A DNA stretch of 64,000 bases, taken from the NCBI GenBank assembly GCA_964035545.1, contig OZ037769.1, positions 8,121,929-8,185,928 of the forward strand, given 5' to 3'. Under the pieces are notes generated by a model. The model saw only the letters and a list, made by a program, of their open reading frames with translations, was not told the origin of the DNA and did not search any database. A program made the translations under genes and the position numbers. Below, one piece after another: positions 1-11,430 of this stretch (position 1 is its first letter; each line of letters begins with the position of its first letter). Origin of the DNA: Bugula neritina (lineage: Eukaryota; Bryozoa; Gymnolaemata; Cheilostomatida; Bugulidae).

Positions 1-123
<123 letters not shown>

Positions 124-683
124 CCATGAACATATATTTTATTAAAACAGTAATTTAGGTACAAATTTTCATTTCTGATAATACAATGTTTTAGTTTATA
201 AATAGTAAATAATAAGAAAGATAATGATTCTAATCATGCGTCTGCTTTTACAACAACAACTATCTACCATAAACAACAGAGAAAATATCAATTTGGTTTG
301 AACTAGTCCAACAAAACTATCAGGCCTAAATTTGTTTAGGTAAATATTTACACAGATATTTGTTGATAAAATAAAAAAATAATAAATAAAAGAATAAATA
401 AAATCATAAATCAAAAATAACAAGCGTAGGTACATTATACGTAGAGTTGGATGAAAAAGTTATTACATTTGTAATATATTATTTTATATACTCTGTGCTT
501 ATCAAAGGTTTTTCTATTTTGTTCATCCCAAAATTTCTGCTTATTTTCAATATATAGCATGTTGATTTGATACAGCAGATCTATTTTGCTAGTTTCATCT
601 ATTGTTATATTTTGTTTGAATAAAACAACTTTTGTTATAGTTATGCAATTTTTTAAATGCTGTATGTTGATCTATCCTGTTTG

Positions 684-3204
684 CTAAGGCTTATCAGAAG
701 TTTCCAGTCCATGAATCTCAAGCTCATAAATATTGAGTGCTTTATTCACTTCAACAGCTGTTACTCTCACATATCTACCATACATTCTAGTACGGCATGC
801 TACCAGAAATATATCTGTTGGTGGTTGTCCAGAAAGGTAGTCACAGATCTCATCTTCTGGTGGATCATCAAAGTTAGTATCAGTTTTACCTACTGCTACT
901 CTGACATTGGCCAGTTTGTCATTGCTAGCTAAAAGATGAGAATGGTATAAACTATGAACTTGGAATGTAATCATTTTAAACTGAACATGTAGTCATAGTT
1001 TTACTAATCATTGCTCGACTACTACATACATTTATCTACATGTACATAAATCATTAATCTATTTGCAATTAACATTGTAAACAGCCAATAGTAAAAAAAA
1101 CCAAAAAAGCCTTTAGTTTGAGCTGATATAGTTTTCTATGCTTGTCAATGCTGGTTATTTTATTCTAATGTTTACACCAGGTTAATCATTTGCTTTAGTC
1201 AAAGCTATAAGTTTAACAATATATTTTAAATTTTATCATGTGTTAGCTAGTATAAACAGCTTATACAAATTTTATTCATTCTTTTTTTAAAAAAAGTTAG
1301 TACATTGAAACATTGTTATAACAAATAACTTGCAAATCTCAACAATTTCTGTATTGACTCACCAGAATTGTAGCTTTCAGATCTGTCCCAGATATTGACT
1401 CCATCAACAAAGTGGTTGACAGCTAAATCCACTTGTATCCATGGAGACAGCTCTGGTAAAGTGTGTGCTAAACTGTCAAGCTCTCCCAGACCAGAGTCAG
1501 AAGGGAGATAAATATCATCAGTAGCTTTGTAGCCTGAATACCTTGCACTGAATATGCTGCTCATGTTAACTGCTTTGTCTAAAATCAGGTGGACAAAATG
1601 AAAGAAAACTGTCATGTTTGCTGGTTGAATAATGCATGTCATATGAATGAGTATACTGTTTGGTGAATAAATAGATGTAATAGATGTGATAAAATCATTT
1701 TAAAAATATTAACCATAATTCAAAAATATTCTTAACATGAAAAATTTGAAAATATGTTGCTATTTATTATACTAGTTGTATTTCCAAAATTAGCTCATCA
1801 AATATCATTCATGTGCTTGTCTAGAAAAGTTATAATTCAAAAGAGTTTCAACAAGAAAGCTGTTTCACCTTTAGCAAGATTGGATGAGAAGCCATAGGTC
1901 ACCAAGTCTTCGGAGTAGATCTCCTTAACCGAACAGAATCTACTTGCTTCCTGTGTGGTGTTCAGCAAATTTGGTTTATCAGACAGGAAACAGGTTGAAG
2001 AGTTCTTGTCATATGACACGGCAACACAAGATTGGTCACAAGAACAAAGAGACAGGCAGGATTCATATGTAGAAGGAATAATTTTATTGTAATAAGTGAT
2101 CACATCTGCAGATGTCTGATCTAAAAGTAATTATGTCAGTATACATTTAACTATTTTGTAATTGAAAAACTTGGCATGGATCCAAGATTGTTTTGGTAAG
2201 TTCTTATAGTATTAGCTAATATTCACACCTGTTTATTATTCAGTTAAAGTTTAAACAATCAATTTCTTATTCTTATATATGAAGCATATTTATCATATAT
2301 TAACAAAGTCTTATAGAGTAGAGTATTTTATATGAAATATTTACCAATCATTATAGAAAATAACTTCATAAAGTAAATTGTTTCCTTATTCTCTCCATCC
2401 TCTAGGTGATTTAGAATGCTGTCATTATAAAGCTGACAAACCTGGTCTGATGATTCAAAGGTACCAGATTGACACCCGGTGTTGTGAAAACTGCATTGAG
2501 TCATGCACTGAAGCTTACTCCGTGCTACATTAAAATAGTTATTAATAAATTTTTTTTGTAGTTTATATAAATGCAAATAAAGTCCCCCACAAGGCGCCAG
2601 ACACTCAACTGTGTTTTGAGATGTTCTGTTTGCAAATTAATCAATTAAATAAATGACAGATTGTGCTACAGCTTAGAGGTGTGCTAAAGCAACAAGTCTT
2701 TACTTAATGTCAGAAAACTGTTTTTATATAAGATTAAATTTTAGATAATGATACGCAGCGTCACAAAGCTCCGACATAACACATTCTTCAGATTTGAATG
2801 TACTAAAGTACTAAAATTATAAGCTTCCAAAAAAGGTAAATTAATTACCTTACCTAAACAGCTAATTATTACTTTATAAATTGCCATGGGGAGAACTATT
2901 ATTCATTGAAATGTCTTTTAAGCTCAGAATATAAAAAATATATATTTTGATTTTTATGAAGAGACATTGAATAATACTAATGCATAGAATGATTTTTTGT
3001 CACATATTCTTTTGCAAGTGCTATATACAGCTAAAATGTAATAACAAAGTTTATACCTTGTCGAGACTCCAAAATGTAAGATTCTGAACCAACGTTCCTT
3101 GAGATATTCTTCACACAATACATTTGCTGAGTCATGTTTATAGTTAAAGCCAAAGCTGGCGCAAGTAGTAAAGTCAGCGGTGTGTAAACCAGTGGCAACG
3201 CCAT
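684..3204 (-). CDS. Secreted PAN/apple and F-type-lectin-like protein, left copy (intact)
   Basis: Five exons on the minus strand: 3204-3057, 2524-2345, 2120-1869, 1578-1363 and 928-684. All introns are GT/AG and phase 1, giving 1,041 nt and 346 residues. The start is the ATG at 3204-3202; it opens a hydrophobic signal peptide (residues 1 to ~19, ending APALA). Exons 1-2 and exon 3 each give a PAN/apple-like cysteine module (CMTQC...CQSGTF...VCQLY, and SCLSLC...SCVAVSY...TCFL). Exons 4-5 encode a fucolectin-type fold (GYKATD, SPWIQVDL, VDGVNIWDRSE, then GRYVRVTAVE and LNIYELEIHG). Such proteins are usually secreted glycan-binding immune or adhesion factors; sugar binding here is not assured, because the usual cysteine-pair/Arg sugar-site motif is not evident. 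The downstream signal in this copy reads AACAAA where the right copy has AATAAA. The gene points away from the centre of the inverted repeat. Confidence 0.85.
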
Positions 3205-4344
3205 GTTTGAAGAAAACAACTGTCTCAGAGGAGCACAGCAGCTTAAAAGTTTTAATTTTAATAAGCTGATGCAATTTGTATTAAACGACTTTCTAATTCA
3301 AATAGCAAAGTTTTGGTTTATTTATTTGACTAGAGAAGTTATTTATATTTCTTTGCAAATTACCAAAGAAGCCTATTAATTATTTACTAATATTTAACAG
3401 TGTGTCAATAAGAGTTAGAATTTTTGTAATATATATGCAGCTTATATGTATTTAGCGGCTTGTTTGCTTTAATAACCTATAATACAATACACTTTTCAAT
3501 TGAGAAAAACAATTTTTGCTTCCACTCAAAAATTAATTTTAAAAAAATTGAATTATTTACTTATATTAGAAAAAATATACATACTGGTATATTATATGTT
3601 GAACCAATAAATAAATTAATATAAGTTAAGATTTCATTTCTTTTTTTGAAAAAAAAGAGAAATCAACAAGAGAAATAACTGTGGATAAAACCAAACATAT
3701 TGCACTTTGGTTTGGCTCATGCTAAAATTTACTATACTTTCTTCACCTAAAAAATACTGTCCAGTGTCTTTGAAATCGTTCATGAAATAAATTAGGGTAT
3801 TTTAATGTTGATTCAAAAATTTTGCTCAACTGTGAAAAGGAGCTTTTTTATTGCTAACCCCTGCTGGTCACCACAATTTTTAACTTATATTAGAAAGTAC
3901 CATGACATTGTCTTATTATGCTCAATTTAAAGTTATGCTCTCACTTTTATATTATTGATCATTATTGAAATTCCTGAATGTATTATGGTATTTTTAGTCA
4001 TAACAACAATAACATCACAATTTTCAAAGTACCAAGTGTGAAACAAGGACAAGATATTTTCGATCAGTATAAATATTCATTTCAATTTCTCTTTTAACAA
4101 AACAAAATATCATACATGGCAACCGAAGTATGTTAGAAAAAATGAATGCAGAAAACAGATAAACAGCTCCTAGGACAGTTGTAGTGTCCCAGAATATACC
4201 CAAGATTTAGCTTCCATGTAAGGTTATTCTTGATTCAAATACAGAGGTAAATTTTCAAGAATTCAAAAGTACATGCATGGGACTCATGAAAAATTTCATC
4301 TAGGCACCTGAGAAGTTATTAGGTGCCCAGAAAGCATTGTTACT
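3205..4344. other. Upstream region of left lectin gene, no gene seen
   Basis: AT-rich non-coding DNA matching 14,700-15,840 in the other arm. It would contain the promoter of the left lectin. I see no convincing TATA box or other element that I would defend. Confidence 0.5.
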
Positions 4345-4352
4345 ATATACAC

Positions 4353-4759
4353 CAGTGTTGGCGTCAATTACATATGAATGTAATTAATTACAATTACAAT
4401 TACTTTTGTTTTCACAAATAACAAATAGAAGTTACATAGTCTTATTTCTGGAGTCCAACTACCTGGGCAATTTTAACAGCGGAGAACCTTCTATGTTCTC
4501 CACAGGGTGATACAAAACCACATTTAAATATTATGAACTTTTTAGTAGACATGTTAGGAGAAGTATGAATTAGATAAGATTTAAAAAATTGAAGTAATTG
4601 TTATGTAATTATAAAGTGATTGGAAAAATCAATTACATTGGCTATGTAAGTAATTACAGTTACACTTACATTTTTATACATCAATTACAAATTACAGTTA
4701 ATTACTTGAAAAGACATAATTAATTACAACCAATTACAATTACAATTACCCCAACCCTG
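4353..4759. mobile_element. hAT-like MITE, left arm copy
   Basis: Ends in imperfect inverted termini: CAGTGTTGGCGTCAATTAC at the left, and the complement of CAGGGTTGGGGTAATTG at the right. It is flanked by a probable 8-bp target duplication, ATATACAC (4345-4352) against CTATACAC (4760-4767), with one mismatch. CAG...CTG ends and an 8-bp duplication are typical of hAT elements. The interior is built of TAATTG/CAATTA words and has no coding capacity. A matching copy sits at the mirrored place in the right arm, so insertion predates the inverted duplication. Confidence 0.7.
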
Positions 4760-4779
4760 CTATACACAGTAGGTGATAG

Positions 4780-6170
4780 TGCAGCTAGAATTTTAGAATC
4801 ATCTGCAAAGTATGAGGAAGATCAAAGCCTTGAGTCCATACTAATACTTTGGACCAGCACTGCATTAGAGAGAATAATGTGGTACATGATAGGTACAAGT
4901 TCAATACGAGGAACCAACTCACAGAAGTGACTTTAAATACCTTTTATGCAGAATTGAAGTCATTAACTGCCAAATACAAATTTAACTACCAAAGGGGTAA
5001 TGCTGACCCAACAACTCTATTAAATGAAATACTTAGACACAGAATAACCTTGGGTTGATGTGAGATAAGGCAAGAAGTAAAAAAAAACTAAAATCACAAG
5101 GTTATAACACCTTGAGCTTTGAGCACTTATTTTAAATCGGTAGAAACAGTGAGGTCACTTTTACAGTGGTGAAGTCAGTAGACAAGGTTATAGAAAAGAT
5201 GTTGATGCAGTAAATTATTGCAAACTTCCAGCTTTAAAACAAAGAAAAATTGTGTTTATTAAACCAACTCAATCAAAATCTATATAGTAAAAAAGTGATC
5301 TGTTGCCTCATCACAGTTGCATACATGTATAAACGCAGCGACTGTCAGTACAAATAAACTAAAAAAACTTCTCTGGGAGGATAGATTATCTCAAAAGGCA
5401 CTATAAGTCAATTAATCAAATTGGAAAAAAAAGTGAAAGCCTGCTAGATGCTATTACCACTAATAAAGCAGAACTAGAAAAAGTGTGCATTTGAAAGATG
5501 ACTGATTGTCTATACAGCTATAAAGCAGTAGGGCACAAATAGAATATAAGAAAGACCATTATAGTAAAGGCCCTAGGTCTGAAGTTGTCAGTGAAATAAA
5601 AAATCAATAGGACGACTTCTAGTTCACTGGCAAGCTAAAATAAGTCACGTCTCCTGAACAGTAAAAATTTTTGCAAATGGTCATGACACACTATTCAAGG
5701 TAGAAACTGGTGCATGTGACACTGTGGTGAGCTGTGATGAAACATGGCTGAAGCGTGTTAACTTCAACACACCCCGCACTCTTTCACAAGACCAAGAGAA
5801 AAGGGAAATGGAAGTTATTGGCACATTCAGAGCTGATATGAGGTATAGCAATGAAACATGCTTCAAAGTAGTATGTGGGATCCAAATTAAAAATATCACT
5901 GTTTACCAGAACAGCATGTACAGAGCTTCTATTTTGTAGCATTTTTAGAAAATAAATCTGTAACCAGACACTATTTCAGGAGACAAAGAAAAGAGAGAAA
6001 TAGAGGTTATTGGCACATTAAAAGCTGATATGAGGCACAGGAATGGACAGACATGCGTCAAAGTGGTATAACATGTAATCCAAAATTAAAAATACCACTG
6101 TTTAGCAGCAAAGCATGTACAGAGCTTCTAACTTGTAACATTTCAGAAAATAAAGCTGTAGAAGTCATTG
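4780..6170 (+). pseudogene. Ty3/gypsy-type gag-protease remnant, left arm
   Basis: The piece at 4,849-5,058 reads HDRYKFNTRNQ, FYAELKSL and LRHRITLG, the pattern of a gypsy gag segment. The piece around 5,700-5,940 reads ETWLKR, NTPRTL, EVIGTFRADM and FKVVCGIQ, like the region after the active site of a gypsy retropepsin. Stops and frameshifts separate them; no reverse transcriptase or LTR was found. The protease tail is duplicated in tandem (about 5,790-5,965 and 5,975-6,150), which the right arm does not show. It is a dead fragment older than the inverted duplication. Confidence 0.6.
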
Positions 6171-6789
6171 ACTGAAAGCAGTCTCTGCATGTTTTATTTA
6201 AAAGCGAGTTTACAAAGATTGGTTAGGTCTATTAAAAAGTTATACCTACAAAATATCCTTCAGACTTAGTGCTCAAACCATGCACATGGGGAAAAAAAAA
6301 GGGCATTTTTGATTATTAGTCTTTATATAGCTTGAAAGGGAATTGTTATGTAATAAACAAATGCATACATAATTATTATATTTAGCTATTTGTTTAGTTT
6401 TGGGTAAATACAGCTATATGAAATCATAACATGAAGATACTTTAAGAATGACATATACATGGATTTCAGTAATTAAAGAAAATGAGTCAATATAAAACAC
6501 ATTTAACATGGCACGGAAATCTTTATTAAAAAGGGAGTGAGATGAAACAAAGCTCGCAGCTAAAACTTATTTTTTTATAAACTTCTTTATGAATTGCATC
6601 TTACCAGAAAAGGTTTAATGAAAAATCAGCCAACTATAGGAGTAGAAGGGATTTTAGAGGTAGCAGCAAGCTAAAGGTTACATTGCTATAAAAAAAGCAG
6701 GAGAATAAAAAAAGAAGATTACAGCTGACCTGGTGAAAATGATACACACACAGCAAAACAGTTGTGACAACTGAGTCAGGATGGTGATA

Positions 6790-8900
6790 TTTAAACAGTT
6801 GTTGCTCCGATAGATTCTAATACTGCTGTCATTATATAGTCTAAGCATTTTCTTGAATTTGATGAAACGCTTGTCTTTAATTAATTGAATGGCTTTACAT
6901 GCTATTTAAAAACAGGATTATTGAGCATAGCAAATGTTTGCCACCTTTTTCTTTATATGAAAAAGCATTTCAAAAGATTGGGAGAAGTTGTGAATAAAAC
7001 TGAAAAAATTGAATATGTTTAGGAACACAGTTTTAGTAGCTAAAATAGACTATGTTTTTTTGGGTATTGATATATTTTACTTTGAAACAAGTAATTAAAC
7101 ATCCTACATATATACCTTTATATATTATCCTTATGCTTAAAGTTTACAGATGGCCACATACACCAACTTTGGCAGCTGTCACCTTCTATTATCCACATAC
7201 TCTGCTGCTGATAGTTGAATCATCAGAAGACAATTCAAAGGTAAACAGGTGAATGTGACTGCAGTATCTTTTCTCACATTAAGTGACTGCAAAATTATCT
7301 ATTTTACTTTTAATAAAATAGTTTTTTTAGTAACCGTTCAAATATTTAACTAATATAATTATCAACATTTCTATTGCAACAATACAAACATATGAGTATT
7401 AGGCCATTGTTGAAGAATAACTGAAATAACTTCAAACTAATGCTATTTTATAAACCATCCTTGCTTACAGCTTCATTTTCGTTAATTTTATGTATGCAGC
7501 ATCTGGTAAATTCTCTTTTAACATGTACAATATTGCTATATATAATGAATGATTATGTATTGTTATAAATGACATTATAATTATTGATCGGTATAGATTA
7601 GTAATTATTATACACTCAGCTGTTTTGTATTCTGAACAGCATATTTAACTTAAAAGAGCTGGTTAAGTATATGGTTATTGAGTTACATTCATTACTTCAA
7701 CATTATAACTATTATAACTACTGGTATATAATATCATTTCAAGAAATAACAACAATGGTGAACACTAATAATAGGTAGTAATAACATATATTGTAGGTGC
7801 AGAAAAGTAATAATTCACTAGTCTATTAACTGTCAAATATAAAACTAATATCATTTATTCTGACTATTTTGTTGGATTTGATGAATAGCATGTCTTTCAT
7901 TAGTTGACTGGCTTTACATGTCTTTAAAATACAAACTTATATAGAAAAATTATTTAAAAAACTTGAAAAAAATTGTGAATAACATGGAAAACATGTATAT
8001 GCTTTGGAACAGGATTTCAGCAGCTAAACCTATGATATTATTTTTTCTTTTTCAGAAAAAAGACTGAAAAATAATTATGTGAATTAAGAAGCTCATCTAT
8101 TTTCAGTCCCTCACCTAGTCAGCTCAACGTATCAAACACCAGAAAGTAAAAACTATTAGGACAAAAACTAATATCCTGCATATGTCCTAGTATATCACCA
8201 GTTTAGGCTTCTTCGAGCAGCAGACACCTCTAAAGATGCATTAAGGTAAAAGAAAAACTGATGTGTAAATATCTCTGTAGGAAATATGTATTGATATTGA
8301 CATATTTTACTCGCATATAAAGTAATCAAACAGTTCTATACATACCTCAATATACTATCACAATGCTAGAAATTAACAGCTCTGGCAGCTGTCAAATTTT
8401 ACTATCTACACACTTCCTGCTGATAGTTAGAGGTAAACCGGTGAATGTAGCTGCGGTATCTTATCTTACATTGAGTAACTGCAAAATGACTTTTTTACAT
8501 TAAATAAACAAATTTTCTAGTAACAATTCAAATGTTAAACTAATAATATAATTGTCAACAATTTTTATTCTAACAATACGAACATATGAATATCAAACCA
8601 TTGTTGAAGAACAATTTAAATAACCTCAATTGGATGCTATTTTATAAAACATTAAATTGTCTACTTTACTTGTGATAATTTTATGTATAAAACTAGTATA
8701 TATTTATATGTTCTTTCAACATGTACAAAACTGTTATATATAATAGATGATTATATTGATGCGAATGACATATTAATTATTATCTAATATGGATTGGTGT
8801 GTAAACAATACACTCCGCTGTTCTGTATCTTGATTAGTGTACTTAACCTAGAAGATTTGGGTGATGTATGTGACATTGTTCCAAATTGTTCAATAAATAA
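6790..8900. repeat. Tandem pair of diverged ~1 kb units, left arm
   Basis: Stretches starting near 6,840 and near 7,866 resemble each other in direct orientation (both contain a GATTTGATGAAT-like start and a GGCTTTACATG word). They stay similar through about 7,100-7,460 and 8,340-8,640 (GGTAAAC.GGTGAATGT, then a shared TAACTGCAAAAT-like stretch). No coding capacity was recognised. The pair is partly mirrored in the right arm. Confidence 0.6.
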
Positions 8901-8916
8901 AATTATTGGAGCTATA

Positions 8917-8919
<3 letters not shown>

Positions 8920-8976
<57 letters not shown>
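8920..8976. repeat. (TA)n microsatellite in the palindrome spacer
   Basis: An uninterrupted TA tract of about 57 bases just before the Penelope fragment in the unpaired centre of the inverted repeat. Confidence 0.95.
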
Positions 8977-8978
<2 letters not shown>

Positions 8979-8999
8979 AATATAAATATTTAGTACTGA

Positions 9000-9590
9000 T
9001 ACAATTTTGGATATAAAATAAACTTATATAATCACTTTTTCGACTACAATATTGTTTCACGTAGTGCAAGCTACGATGAGTGATTTTGTTTTGAAATTAG
9101 CATTGTTTATGTATCGTTACGCTGGAATGTCTTAATTAGCGTCTGTTAAATGCGCAAGTAAAAATCTACGCTTATGTCTGCACGTGGTGGAGAGCTCTTT
9201 TTGTTTGTTGAGGGAGGATAATTCCGGTTGTTTTAAAATTAGATATTTCTCATAGCTGCCTAAGTTACATCTGTTGGTTAGGGTTGAGTAGGATTTGCAA
9301 ATTTTAAAAATATTCCATTTTAAGCTGAATTTCGTGTTGTTGTCTTTTAAATTCCAGATGTGTCTGATGAGTTGTGTGCTGTTGGCTTTATCTGCATGTA
9401 GGAAAGAGGCTTTATGGTTATTGAATCTGGTTTTGAAGGTAGTTGAACAGAGTCCTATGTATGAATGGCTAGAATTATTGTCCTGTCTTGTCACAGTTGC
9501 TTGGTATATTACGTTTTTTTATAAGCATTTACCATTTAGTGGACAGTGGGAAGGTTGTTAGCAGTTACATTGTGTGTCATTTAGTTTTGT
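9000..9590 (-). pseudogene. Penelope-like element 3' fragment (GIY-YIG end) at the palindrome centre
   Basis: Minus-strand translation from about 9,590 down to 9,132 gives the C-terminal part of a Penelope-like polyprotein: CPLNGKC, VIYQATV, then YIGLCSTTFKTRFNNH (the YIG block), SLKWNI, NLGSYEKYLI and CRHKRRFLL. An in-frame stop interrupts the start of the GIY block, so it is dead. The following 3' flank (9,054-9,080) can form a short hairpin, GTAG-CTTGCA-CTAC followed by GTGAAAC, resembling the terminal hairpins of these elements. The family differs from the element at 28.7 kb. Confidence 0.75.
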
Positions 9591-9989
9591 AGCTATGACG
9601 GCGCTGAGACCTGCCAACTAATTAGAATATACCTACTTAATCTACTAACTACTGAAATGAACATAGAATGCAATTTAGGCTTATATAGACATGATGGTCT
9701 CATAGTTTGTGAAGGAACACCTTATAGACATATAGAACTGTTTGATTACTCTATATGCAAGTAAAATATGTCAATACATATTTCCCACAAAAATATTTAC
9801 ACACTAGTTTTTCTTTTACCTTAATGCATCTTTAGAGTTGCTCTGCTGCCCGAAGAAGCCTAAACTGGTGATATACTAGGACAGGCTGGATATTAGTTTT
9901 TGTCCTAATTTTTTTAAATTCCCAATAGTTTTTACTTTCTGGTTTTTAATTGATACGTTGAGCTGACTAGGTGAGGGACTGAAAATAGA

Positions 9990-10105
9990 TACGCTTTTGT
10001 AGTGTTGAGTTTACCCAGTGGCCTTCATGATGTAATGGTAGCACACTTGCTTGCAAGCCAGAGGTCTCGGGTTTGATTCTCAGTGGTGGCAATTATTTTA
10101 CAGCT
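9990..10105 (+). mobile_element. tRNA-derived SINE, present in the right arm only
   Basis: Contains an A-box-like GTAATGGTAGCAC and a B-box-like GGGTTTGATTCTC about 30 bases later. The left arm at about 8,095-8,115 runs straight across this site (CTGAAAATAGAT to the ATAATTATTTTTCAG stretch), so this is an insertion after the arms formed, or a precise loss on the left. Related copies lie near 21,035 and 21,285. Confidence 0.6.
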
Positions 10106-10350
10106 TTTTAATGCACATGCATAATTATTTTTCAGTCTTTTTTTTTGAAAACAGAAAAAATGATATTTTAGGTTTAGCGGCTAGAATCCTGTTCCAAAGC
10201 ATTCTCATTTTTTCAATGTTATTCACAATTTCTTTCAAATTTTTTAAATATTTTTTCTATATAAGTTTGTTTTTTCAAAAACATGTAAAGCCAGCCAACT
10301 AATGAAAGACATGCTATTCATCAGATCCAACAAAATACCCAGAATAAATG

Positions 10351-11430
10351 ATATAATAGTTTTAAAGTCGGATTGAGTAGTACCCTTCTGACTCAGTGTT
10401 ATAACTGCCTTGCTGCGTGTGTATCATTTTCACCACATCAATCTTTTATCATTTTCATCTTATAACTGCTCTTTTTAACAACACTCTTTAGCTTGCTACT
10501 TTAGCTAATATTCCTTTTTTTCCCATAGTTGGTTACTCTTTTACGAAGCTACTTTTATGTGAAATTTATCATTTTTGTTGTATACTGGTCCATCCATATA
10601 CAACAAAAATTAGTGCTAATACTCAGGGCTCTTTTAGTCCAGTCTAGAAAATACATTAAATGAAGTCCAACTTGACTTTAAAAAGCAAAGCCTTTTTCTC
10701 TGTTATTATTCAGTATTAGTAGCAGAAGTGGATTAATTCGTGGTAACTCGCCAGGTGTTTGAAGTATGACAAAGGTTTCAAACACATTCATTTTTAGAAG
10801 TTATAGTAAAAACACTTATTAAAGCAAAACAGTTAAAAAAACGTGTCAATTTTTATTGGATAAATTTTTGAAAAATTTTAACTAATAACGGTCACTTTGA
10901 GTGTAAAAAATCCTGACATTCATTGGAGCAGGAGAAGGCTGGGTGTTTCCATTTTGAGTTGGTGTTACATTTGTTTAAGTATTTGATCCTGAGCCAGTAT
11001 TACATTTGTTTGAGTCTTTTTATTCACAGTTGATCTTGAAACCGTTTAGGTTTAGGTTTTTCTAAACTTCATATTGCTAAGATTATAATAGTCTGTTGTG
11101 AGATGATGTCCTAAATACAATATGCTTTATCTAATCTCCTGTAATAGATGTACATATTCATAGATAATAGTACTTAAAAATAACCTATAGACACTTAAAG
11201 GGCTGACTTTGGTTTTTCAACACAAAAATCTTTGTCTAGATTTTTTAACAAAAGCGCTAGTTATAGTAAAAGCGGAAGCTTTTAAGTTTCCACAAACAAT
11301 AAACATTCTGCATGATTATATTATAGTTAGCTGGAGTAATGACAAAAATTTGTATTTTTGTGCAAGATAAATATCTTACTAAAAATTATAAATTTTATAG
11401 ATGTTATATATAAATAATATAAATAAAATT
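10351..11430. repeat. Right-arm segment without a left-arm partner
   Basis: About 1.05 kb missing from the left arm, where 7,851 follows directly on 7,830. Its first part (10,381-10,600) resembles 12,390-12,600 in the same arm (shared TGTGTATCATTTTCACCA), so it looks like part of an ancestral tandem unit. A deletion in the left arm is therefore the simpler explanation. No gene seen. Confidence 0.55.

Noticed and set aside
657-932. Open frame on the plus strand opposite lectin exon 5
   Set aside because: It is antisense to a well-supported exon; its mirror at 18,189-18,464 exists only because the DNA is duplicated.
2954-3274. 106-codon minus frame and its mirror at 15,772-16,104
   Set aside because: Out of frame with the signal peptide and exon 1 of the lectin. 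It runs through the donor site, has no domain, and is a shadow of exon 1.
8794-8985. 63-codon plus-strand frame ending in Tyr-Ile repeats
   Set aside because: The second half is a translated (TA)n tract, and the same applies to 18,928-19,143.
10015-10090. Possible functional tRNA gene
   Set aside because: A- and B-box-like words are present, but the anticodon arm does not form a proper 5-bp stem with 7-base loop and there is no acceptor stem. Treated as SINE.
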